Of a DNA stretch of 15,996 nucleotides, positions 1-6,039 are shown piece after piece; position 1 is the first letter of the stretch, and every line of letters starts with the position of its first letter. The notes beneath the pieces are model-generated. The model saw nothing but the letters and a program-made list of their open reading frames with translations. It was not told the DNA's origin and made no database searches. This DNA is from Desulfobacula sp. GTDB lineage: Bacteria > Desulfobacterota > Desulfobacteria > Desulfobacterales > Desulfobacteraceae. The stretch is taken from NCBI GenBank assembly GCA_018702715.1, contig JABIYQ010000246.1, positions 1 to 15,996 of the forward strand, read 5' to 3'. A program made the position numbers and the translations under genes.

Positions 1-240
1 AGGGTTCTAATATCATTGCTTGAAAAAAAAGAAAAACAAAAGACAATGGTTCAGATTTTAGGGCCCATTGAGGCGTCCATACAGAAAATTTCCTCACGAT
101 TCAGGTGGCAGATACTTGTGAAAAGTCCTTCTTCAGCCCTGGTTAACGGCCTTGTAAAATCCATGATGGACCATCCTAAAATAACACTTAAATCAGGAAT
201 CAGGCTGGTTGTGGATGTTGACCCGTATTCTTTAATGTAG
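1..240 (+). CDS. priA: Primosomal protein N' (PriA helicase), C-terminal end only
   Basis: This is the 3' end of a gene that begins before the window; the reading frame is open from base 1 to the TAG at 238-240. The last ~60 residues carry the pattern typical of the PriA C-terminus: a QILGPIEA motif, then RFRWQILVKSP, and a closing VVDVDPYSLM, which corresponds to the conserved IDVDPxSxx end of the family. PriA is a 3'->5' DNA helicase that binds stalled forks and reloads the replicative helicase during replication restart. The helicase motifs and zinc cysteines lie outside the window, so intactness cannot be judged. The TTG at 16-18 is not a start, because the frame continues upstream and the family is far longer. 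A hairpin with a T-run follows, and the next gene is convergent. The identification rests on a short but characteristic tail. Confidence 0.88.
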   Translation, partial: RVLISLLEKKEKQKTMVQILGPIEASIQKISSRFRWQILVKSPSSALVNGLVKSMMDHPKITLKSGIRLVVDVDPYSLM

Positions 241-264
241 TTTGGGTTTTGCAAAAAAATGCAT

Positions 265-299
265 ACCAGAACTCAGAAGCCGGTCTGGTTTTATTTTTC
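265..299 (+). terminator. Rho-independent terminator of priA, possibly bidirectional
   Basis: An inverted repeat ACCAGA (265-270) / TCTGGT (284-289) encloses a 13-base loop and is followed directly by the T-rich run TTTTATTTTT. It sits 25 bases after the priA stop and overlaps the end of the convergent histidine kinase gene. Read on the - strand, the same stem is followed by ATGCATTTTTTTG, so it could also end the kinase operon. The stem is only six pairs, so strength is uncertain. Confidence 0.6.
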
Positions 300-3113
300 T
301 GTAGTAAAAGATTCCAGCATCTTTATCAGTATAGCTTTTTTAATGGGCTTGGAAAGGTATTCACTACATCCTGCATCCAGACATTTCTGCCGGTCTTCCC
401 TGAGGGCATGGGCAGTCAGGGCTATGATGGGAGTTTCTTTTTTGCCCTGTTTTTTGTCCCATTCTCTTATTTTTTGGGTGGCGATATATCCATCCATGAC
501 AGGCATCTGCATATCCATGAGAACAATGTCAAAGGGCTGGGTCATGTATTTATTCAATCCGATCTGTCCATTTTCAGCCATTTCAATTTCATGGGGTAAA
601 GACTTCAAGTATGCCTTGATCACAAATCGGTTTTCATCTGCATCGTCCACAACCAGGATCTTCAAGGGTTTTATTTTTATCTCCGAGGGTTTGGAAGACT
701 GCTGATCCCGTTGTGGTATGTTATTGATTTTTTTAGCCAGAGCCTTTTGAATGGTTTCCTTGAGTTCTTCATGCTTGACCGGCTTGATCAGATAGTCCAT
801 GATTCCGACTTCTCTGGCCTTAGAAATATCCCGGCTTCTCTCATCCGAGGTCAGCATGATTATTGTATGTTTTAAAATACCATTTTGACGTCCTGCCTGC
901 CGGGCGGTTTCAAGCCCATCCATTTCAGGCATCCTGCTGTCCAGCAGGATCAATTCAAATGGATTCCCATCATTTTTTGCTGATTCAATGGCTTCAATCC
1001 CTTGCCTTCCACTGGACACTTCCTTGACGATAGCTCCCCAGGATGAGAGTTGTTCCATTAAAATCAACCGATTGGTAGCATTATCATCCACCACTAGAAC
1101 ATGAATTCCCTTAAGCGTCTTAAGTCGGGTTGTTGTTTGGGGTATAGGCTGGAATGCGGTTTTTAACTCTATTGTAAAATAAAAAGAAGATCCTTTCCCT
1201 TCCATGCTCTCCACCCAGATTTTGCCGTTCATCATGTTAACAATTTGTTTTGAGATTGTCAGGCCAAGTCCAGTACCTCCATAGGACCGGGTGGACGAAT
1301 GATCCACCTGGGCGAAACTTTCAAAAATATTTTCCTGGCGGTCTTTTGGAATACCGATTCCCGAGTCTGTCACGGAAAATAATAATTGAATTCCATCTTT
1401 ATTAACCCCATGAACCTTTGTTTCCAGAACTACTTCACCTTTATGGGTAAATTTAATGGCGTTGCCTAAAAGGTTGATGACTACCTGTCTGAGCCGTATC
1501 GGGTCTCCATTGACAAAGTTTGGAACATCCGGCCTCATGTGGCAGAGAAGTTCCAGGCCCTTTTCATGGGCATTGAGTGCTAAAATCTCGCAGGCTTTTT
1601 CAATGACCTCTCTCAGATTAAAATCGCTTTCTCTTAATTCAATCTGCCCGGCCTCAATCTTTGAAATATCCAGGATATCATTAATCAAATCCAAAAGACT
1701 CTGACCCGCATTTTGAAAAATTTGGACATATTTTTTTTGTTCCCTGTTTAAAGTACTTTCCTTGAGCAGGTCTGCCATGCCCATAATGGCGTTCATAGGG
1801 GTCCGGATCTCATGGCTCATGGAAGCTAAAAACTGGCTTTTGGCTAAACTCGCCCCCTGGGCAAATTCCCGTTCCGACCGTAGTACCCGAATACGATCTG
1901 CCAGGGCAAGCGACAATAGGACTCCTTCCAGGGCAAAACTAATATCTAAAAAAGCAATCATGGATGACGAATAGGAGATAAGGTTCTCAATGAAAAGGGT
2001 ATAGTACACTACCGAGAAACTGGGAAAAATTGTACTTATTAAATAAAATTTTGCTGGGGAGAATCCTTTTTTCCATACAACAAATCCCATACCGCAAAAG
2101 AAAATCGTTGAAAAAAAGATCATGAGATCCAGCATTGGAGCCCATATTACCAAGTTTGCCCACGTGTACATCACTGCCAGAAAAATATTAAAAAAAACAA
2201 ATATGATAACGATTTTATCAATTCTTGGTAAAAAAGTCTTAACCTGGAGAAAAGATCTGACAAAAAGGGTATACCAGAAAAGGCAAGTTACGCCGAACAA
2301 CAAACTGATCCGGTTATACTTGGTGATGTCCTCAATATCCAAAAGGCCGAAAATAGTCGGATTGTTCAAGCTATAATGAAAGACACAGGTGAAAAGAATA
2401 TAAAAAATAAAATATAATGCACTTGTATCCCTGAGTACAAAAAACAGGCATAAATGGTAAATGGCCAGGGCCAGCAGGGCTCCGTAAATGAGGTTGAAAA
2501 AACTGATATCCCTTGTCCAGTTATTCATATTCTGAATTTCATTGACAATTTTTAAAGACAGAATCACTTGTTTTTGGGATTGGATTTTTATGTAAAGGGT
2601 TGTGGGGCGGTCCAGATTCCCCGGGAGCATGAAAAAAGGTTTCAATCCGGAATTGCGGCCCATAAAATTTGGAATAATAGGCGCCGCAGTTGTTTGTATA
2701 ATCCATTTTTTTTTACCAGATGGTCCTATCTCCGGTATATAGAGAGTAAAATGGCCGGGAAGTAAAGCCCCTGGATTCAGAATCCAATTCTTAGGGTTTT
2801 GTTTGTCCTCAGGGGCAACCTGTATGTTAAACTTCAGCCAGACTGCCTGAGATACGCCTTCCAGGTTTAGTGTCCGGGTTCCTAAAAATTCAAAATCCAG
2901 TTCGGGCTGGGAATCAGCCACATCCTCAATGGTCAATGACCCTTTCGGATCCTTTAGAACACCGACATAGGGTCCCAGGAAATAAGATTTTTCGGCCCGG
3001 TCAAGGACAAGAGTTTTGTCCGAGGAAAAAGATTGGGTGGGTACTACAAGGGAAGCACAAAATAAAATGAAAACAAGCAGGCATATGATATTTTTTTTAA
3101 GGAGAATCTTCAT
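291..3113 (-). CDS. Membrane hybrid sensor histidine kinase (7TMR-DISM, HisKA, HATPase, two receivers)
   Basis: This 940-residue sensor kinase has an N-terminal hydrophobic signal segment (about 8-25) and a periplasmic region (about 35-195) of the 7TMR-DISM extracellular type. About seven membrane spans follow (roughly 204-405). The cytoplasmic part has HisKA with SHEIRTP and phospho-acceptor His434, then HATPase_c with N-box Asn551, DSGIGIP from 583 and GGTGLGL at 612-618. Two receivers follow, with acceptor Asp725 and Asp867. Both keep the acidic pair and the Lys of the KP motif, so they look active. There is no PAS or HAMP domain. The start is supported by a leader-like N-terminus and an AAGGA sequence that overlaps the stop codon of the upstream ATPase gene ten bases away. 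It is the last gene of an operon with an Hpt protein and an ATPase-receiver fusion. The inferred role is to sense a periplasmic or membrane signal and feed phosphate through the Hpt; the ligand is unknown. Confidence 0.95.
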   Translation of the reverse strand: MKILLKKNIICLLVFILFCASLVVPTQSFSSDKTLVLDRAEKSYFLGPYVGVLKDPKGSLTIEDVADSQPELDFEFLGTRTLNLEGVSQAVWLKFNIQVAPEDKQNPKNWILNPGALLPGHFTLYIPEIGPSGKKKWIIQTTAAPIIPNFMGRNSGLKPFFMLPGNLDRPTTLYIKIQSQKQVILSLKIVNEIQNMNNWTRDISFFNLIYGALLALAIYHLCLFFVLRDTSALYFIFYILFTCVFHYSLNNPTIFGLLDIEDITKYNRISLLFGVTCLFWYTLFVRSFLQVKTFLPRIDKIVIIFVFFNIFLAVMYTWANLVIWAPMLDLMIFFSTIFFCGMGFVVWKKGFSPAKFYLISTIFPSFSVVYYTLFIENLISYSSSMIAFLDISFALEGVLLSLALADRIRVLRSEREFAQGASLAKSQFLASMSHEIRTPMNAIMGMADLLKESTLNREQKKYVQIFQNAGQSLLDLINDILDISKIEAGQIELRESDFNLREVIEKACEILALNAHEKGLELLCHMRPDVPNFVNGDPIRLRQVVINLLGNAIKFTHKGEVVLETKVHGVNKDGIQLLFSVTDSGIGIPKDRQENIFESFAQVDHSSTRSYGGTGLGLTISKQIVNMMNGKIWVESMEGKGSSFYFTIELKTAFQPIPQTTTRLKTLKGIHVLVVDDNATNRLILMEQLSSWGAIVKEVSSGRQGIEAIESAKNDGNPFELILLDSRMPEMDGLETARQAGRQNGILKHTIIMLTSDERSRDISKAREVGIMDYLIKPVKHEELKETIQKALAKKINNIPQRDQQSSKPSEIKIKPLKILVVDDADENRFVIKAYLKSLPHEIEMAENGQIGLNKYMTQPFDIVLMDMQMPVMDGYIATQKIREWDKKQGKKETPIIALTAHALREDRQKCLDAGCSEYLSKPIKKAILIKMLESFTTEK

Positions 3114-3123
3114 GGGGGAGTCC

Positions 3124-5295
3124 TTATTTTTTTAATAGCCGCTTGATTCTTGCCAGCAGCCTTGCCTTTTGTATTGGTTTGCTGATCCAGTCGTCAGCAC
3201 CCATGGTAAAAGCATCTATTTCAGTTTCTTCTGCCTGGGTTGCAGTTAACATAATCACGGGAATTTTCGAAACCCTGGAATTGGCTTTTAATTTTTTTAT
3301 AAAATCAATTCCATTAATCCCAGGCATTTCATAGTCCACCAGAATCAGGTCGGGCGGATGTTCAAAAACCTGGTTCAGCCCATCTTTCCCATTTGATACT
3401 TCAACCACCTCGTAAAATTCGTTTGTCAATATTTTTTTAACAATTCTCAAAATGGCTTCGTCATCATCAATCACCATGATACAATCTTTTAGACTCAATC
3501 TTTGACTTTTATCTAAAGGCAGGATCAAATCCGAAACCGGTTCACTGACTTTTCCGGGCCGTTGTGGTAATGACGAAGGCTTTTTACCTTCTTTGTTTTC
3601 TCCGGGCGGGGCGACCCTGATCACTTCATCAAGAGTGGTTAGTCCAGCAACTGCCTTTTGAAATCCATCTTCAGTAATTGACTTCATGCCTGACATCCGG
3701 GCAGCGTAAAGTATATCGAAATCCTGGGCTTTGGCCATGATCATTTTTTTAATATTTTTGTCAATCACAAGCATTTCATAAATCCCAATTCGTCCTGAAT
3801 ACCCTGAACCCCTGCAGCCTGAACAACCTTGGCCACGTTTGAAAATATCTGGATTTTTCCTGGGAAACCCGGACAGTATTTTTTCGGGTACCCGGTCTTT
3901 CCGGCTGCAAGTTGTATGGATTTTCCTGACCAGTTTCTGGGCAATCACGCACAGCAGAGATGAAGTAATCCAGAAAGGTTCAATCCCCATATTTACAAGC
4001 CGGGTCACAGCAGAGATAGCATTGTTTGTGTGCAGAGTACTGAGAACCAGGTGTCCTGTCTGGGCAGCCTGGAGTGCAATGGCTGCTGTTTCCTCATCTC
4101 TGATTTCGCCAATCATGACAACGTCCGGGTCCTGGCGTAAAAGAGATCTTAACCCTTTGGCAAATGTCATGCCAGCGGCTGTGTTGACATGAACCTGATT
4201 TATCCCAGGCAGTGAGTATTCTATAGGATCTTCAATTGTTACTATATTGATTTCCGGGGAGAAAATATATCCCAATGCTGAATACAAGGTGGTGGTCTTG
4301 CCGCTGCCTGTGGGACCTGTTATCAGGACAAGGCCTTTGGGTTGCTTGAGTAGAGCCTTGAAACGGTCGAGCTCTGGTTTTCCCATGCCCAGATTTTCCA
4401 AAGGTAATGTCAGACGAGCTTCCAGAATCCTGATAACGATTTTTTCACCATAATAGGTGGGCAAAGAAGAGATACGCAAGTCAAAGGGCCGTTCCATAAC
4501 CTTTATCCTTGCACGGCCGTCCTGGGGGATCCTGCGCTGGGTTATATCCAGGTTGGTCATGATTTTTATTCTGGATACCACAGAGGGATGGATTGTTTTT
4601 GTAAAAGACATAACGTCCCGCATGATCCCATCCACCCGAAATCTTATAACAACCTCATCTTCCTGGGGTTCAATGTGGATATCGCTGGCCTGCTCCTTGA
4701 TGGCATTGGCAATAATTCCATTGGTGAGCTGCCGTACAACACCGCCCTTAGCTGCTCTTTCAAGATTAGTAAAACTGATATCATCCTGGTCGTCAATAGT
4801 ATCCATGACCTGGATTTCATCTGCAGTGGTGTCCTCCCCTGAGAGGTCATATTCCTGGGTTTCAAGGGGTGGAGAGTGATACCGCATAAGGAAATCAAGG
4901 ATGATCTTGCTTTTTTCAATGGCGGGTTTTGTTCGGCATTCCGTGATAAAAGCCATATCCTTAAGGGTCTCATAGTCAGTTGGATCGGCCATTGCCACCC
5001 ATAGGGATTTGTCCTTGAATCCAAGGGGAACTACATGATTCTTGTAACAGAAATCAGCTGGAATAAGATCCAGGATTTTTGGGTTGATTTTTTTTGATGC
5101 AAGCCCTGCTTGTGGGATTCCCAGCTGGCGTGACAATACCTGGAAGATATCATCCTCTGTGATCAGGTCCATTAGGATGAGGGTAGCGCCCAATCGGTTT
5201 TTTTTCTTTTTTGCTTCAACCAGTGCTTGATCAAGTTGTTCAGGGGTAAGAAAATTTTCCTGAACTAGAATTTCCCCTATTTTTTTGCGTTTCAT
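3124..5295 (-). CDS. GspE/PilB-type secretion or pilus ATPase with MshEN N-domain and C-terminal receiver
   Basis: This 723-residue protein begins with a GspE N-terminal (MshEN-type) domain (about 1-140), including an RLGATLI...Q stretch at 34-57 of the kind that binds c-di-GMP in MshE and PilB relatives. An acidic linker (about 141-180) leads to the motor ATPase. The motor has Walker A GPTGSGKT (327-334), Asp box TIEDPIEY (353-360), Walker B DPDVVMIGEIRDEET (from 389) and His box QTGHLVLSTLHTN (412-424). The zinc-finger knuckle is HxxC (460, 463) plus CxxC (491, 494) instead of four cysteines. After a Pro/Lys-rich linker (565-600) comes a CheY-like receiver (about 604-721) with Asp610-612, acceptor Asp654, Thr684 and Lys706. 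Hexamers of this family power type IV pilus extension or type II secretion from the cytoplasmic face. The fused receiver suggests control by phosphorylation, probably through the adjacent Hpt. No pilin or secretin genes are nearby. A clear Shine-Dalgarno is lacking. Confidence 0.94.
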   Translation of the reverse strand: MKRKKIGEILVQENFLTPEQLDQALVEAKKKKNRLGATLILMDLITEDDIFQVLSRQLGIPQAGLASKKINPKILDLIPADFCYKNHVVPLGFKDKSLWVAMADPTDYETLKDMAFITECRTKPAIEKSKIILDFLMRYHSPPLETQEYDLSGEDTTADEIQVMDTIDDQDDISFTNLERAAKGGVVRQLTNGIIANAIKEQASDIHIEPQEDEVVIRFRVDGIMRDVMSFTKTIHPSVVSRIKIMTNLDITQRRIPQDGRARIKVMERPFDLRISSLPTYYGEKIVIRILEARLTLPLENLGMGKPELDRFKALLKQPKGLVLITGPTGSGKTTTLYSALGYIFSPEINIVTIEDPIEYSLPGINQVHVNTAAGMTFAKGLRSLLRQDPDVVMIGEIRDEETAAIALQAAQTGHLVLSTLHTNNAISAVTRLVNMGIEPFWITSSLLCVIAQKLVRKIHTTCSRKDRVPEKILSGFPRKNPDIFKRGQGCSGCRGSGYSGRIGIYEMLVIDKNIKKMIMAKAQDFDILYAARMSGMKSITEDGFQKAVAGLTTLDEVIRVAPPGENKEGKKPSSLPQRPGKVSEPVSDLILPLDKSQRLSLKDCIMVIDDDEAILRIVKKILTNEFYEVVEVSNGKDGLNQVFEHPPDLILVDYEMPGINGIDFIKKLKANSRVSKIPVIMLTATQAEETEIDAFTMGADDWISKPIQKARLLARIKRLLKK

Positions 5296-5324
5296 AAAAA
5301 AGACCCAATGTACAGGAACGTGGG

Positions 5325-5630
5325 TTAATCGGAAATAATTTCTACTCTATCCATATAATCTGCCAGCAATGCTAATGTCCGTTTCATAGCAGGGGTATCA
5401 TTGTTTTTTGCATCTAATTCAAGTGTTTTCCCAATTTCCCCGGCCTGATCAAAACCAAAACTTTTAGCACTGCCTTTCATACGGTGACCTATGGTCTGTA
5501 CGGACTGTATATCTTGGGTATCGACAGCTTCCCGGGCAGCATGGAGATATTCCACGAGTTTTCCCTTGTACCAGACTGCCTCATCTGCAAGGTCTGGATC
5601 AGGTGTGATCTGAATTGTTCTATTTGTCAT
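5325..5630 (-). CDS. Single-domain Hpt phosphotransfer protein
   Basis: This small cytoplasmic protein of 101 residues is almost entirely one Hpt domain. The motif HRMKGSAKSFGF places the phospho-accepting histidine at residue 49, followed by the Lys-Gly and Phe-Gly pattern of the family, and the flanking regions look helical and amphipathic. Hpt proteins carry phosphate from the receiver of a hybrid kinase to a final receiver. It is the first gene of a - strand operon, 29 bases ahead of the ATPase-receiver gene. The start is well supported by AAGGAGGA about seven bases before the ATG, by far the strongest ribosome site in the cluster, which would suit a relay protein needed in excess. It has no kinase or receiver domain of its own. 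The likely donors are the hybrid kinase downstream and perhaps the divergent giant kinase; the likely acceptor is the ATPase receiver. The partners are inferred from gene order only. Confidence 0.9.
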   Translation of the reverse strand: MTNRTIQITPDPDLADEAVWYKGKLVEYLHAAREAVDTQDIQSVQTIGHRMKGSAKSFGFDQAGEIGKTLELDAKNNDTPAMKRTLALLADYMDRVEIISD

Positions 5631-5667
5631 CTGAATTTCCTCCTTATATCGAAGAAACCTTCAAATT

Positions 5668-5696
5668 CTTGTATCAATTCAAATTTAAAAAATCAA
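5668..5696 (-). promoter_or_regulatory. Candidate sigma-70 promoter of the Hpt-ATPase-kinase operon
   Basis: On the - strand, TTGATT (5696-5691) and TACAAG (5673-5668) are separated by 17 bases. Each matches the consensus at four of six positions. The predicted start would leave a leader of about 30-35 bases before the Hpt ATG. The surroundings are very AT-rich, so chance matches are common. Confidence 0.35.
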
Positions 5697-5698
5697 TT

Positions 5699-5851
5699 AA
5701 AACCTTTAGGTGCTTTATTGCTTAAGCAGATAGTATATTTGTGCACCATCCCTGGCAAGGCGACAAAGAGTGACGAGTGAGGCGTATAAGTCATACTCCG
5801 CAGGGAGGAACGACCGCAGTCAACGCAGCATGTGGTACCTTGATGGTGGAT
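5699..5851. repeat. Dispersed intergenic repeat element with inverted ends (copy 1)
   Basis: The stretch starts AAAACCT (5699-5705). It then has an imperfect hairpin (5712-5727, GCTTTA/TTAAGC around TTGC) and a block at 5724-5745 that recurs exactly (22 bases) at 15946-15967. Inward of that lies a visibly GC-richer body (about 5750-5830) with a partial dyad GGCGTAT/ATACTCC (5782-5800 region) and three CGCAG words. CACCATC (5744-5750) is inverted as GATGGTG (5842-5848). The last 12 bases, TTGATGGTGGAT (5840-5851), recur as the reverse complement at 15899-15910. The composition differs from the AT-rich flanks. It looks like a small non-coding mobile or palindromic repeat. An open frame across it on the - strand (5902-5693) is not believable as a gene. 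Together with the promoter and hairpin entries this covers the 409-base gap 5631-6039; nothing else recognisable was seen there. Confidence 0.55.
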
Positions 5852-5866
5852 CAGGGTTTTATATTT

Positions 5867-5896
5867 TGGTTGACAAAAAGCAGGTTCCATTATAAT
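5867..5896 (+). promoter_or_regulatory. Candidate promoter of the giant kinase gene
   Basis: A perfect -10 hexamer TATAAT (5891-5896) is preceded by TTGACA (5870-5875) at a short 15-base spacing, or by the overlapping TTGGTT (5867-5872) at 18 bases. Transcription would begin near 5903, immediately before the 5905-5920 hairpin, giving a leader of about 137 bases. The hexamers are excellent, but the spacing is not ideal for either pairing. Confidence 0.5.
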
Positions 5897-5904
5897 GCCC
5901 ATAC

Positions 5905-5930
5905 AAGGGCGAAAGCCTTTCTAATTTTTA
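5905..5930 (+). promoter_or_regulatory. Leader hairpin with GAAA loop and U-rich tail
   Basis: AAGGGC (5905-5910) and GCCTTT (5915-5920) form six continuous pairs, one of them G-U, closed by a GAAA tetraloop of the GNRA type. The RNA then runs into CTAATTTTTACTATTTATTTTTTT. If transcription starts near 5903 this is a 5'-terminal stem-loop that could protect the mRNA; if it starts upstream it resembles a weak intrinsic terminator. GCCC at 5897-5900 could pair with GGGC (5907-5910) instead. It does not match any riboswitch consensus I know. Confidence 0.4.
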
Positions 5931-6025
5931 CTATTTATTTTTTTTAGCTGACCAATGCTGCCATATTTAGGAGTGGATCTTTTGAGAAAAAACTACTGAA
6001 TATTCCGGGATCATTTAAAACATAT

Positions 6026-6031
6026 AAAAGG
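6026..6031 (+). promoter_or_regulatory. Ribosome binding site of the giant kinase gene
   Basis: AAAAGG ends eight bases before the ATG at 6040. It is a moderate Shine-Dalgarno and fixes the start, because the protein kinase domain begins within the first ten residues from there. Confidence 0.6.
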
Positions 6032-6039
6032 TAAATTCG

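Noticed and set aside
16..18. TTG start for a 74-aa protein at the window edge
   Set aside because: The frame is open to base 1 and the residues match the C-terminus of PriA, so this is the tail of a longer gene.
5752..5766. TGGCAAGG... as a sigma-54 promoter
   Set aside because: The TGGCA half is present but no TTGC follows at the required spacing, and it lies in the repeat body.
5693..5902. 69-aa open frame on the - strand across the intergenic repeat
   Set aside because: It lies wholly in the repeat element and promoter region, has no Shine-Dalgarno, and its composition reflects the repeat; repeats of this kind commonly yield spurious frames.
5897..6039. c-di-GMP riboswitch in the giant kinase leader
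   Set aside because: The GGGCGAAAGCC hairpin recalled GEMM elements, but the conserved CAAACC and GACGCAAAGC parts are absent.
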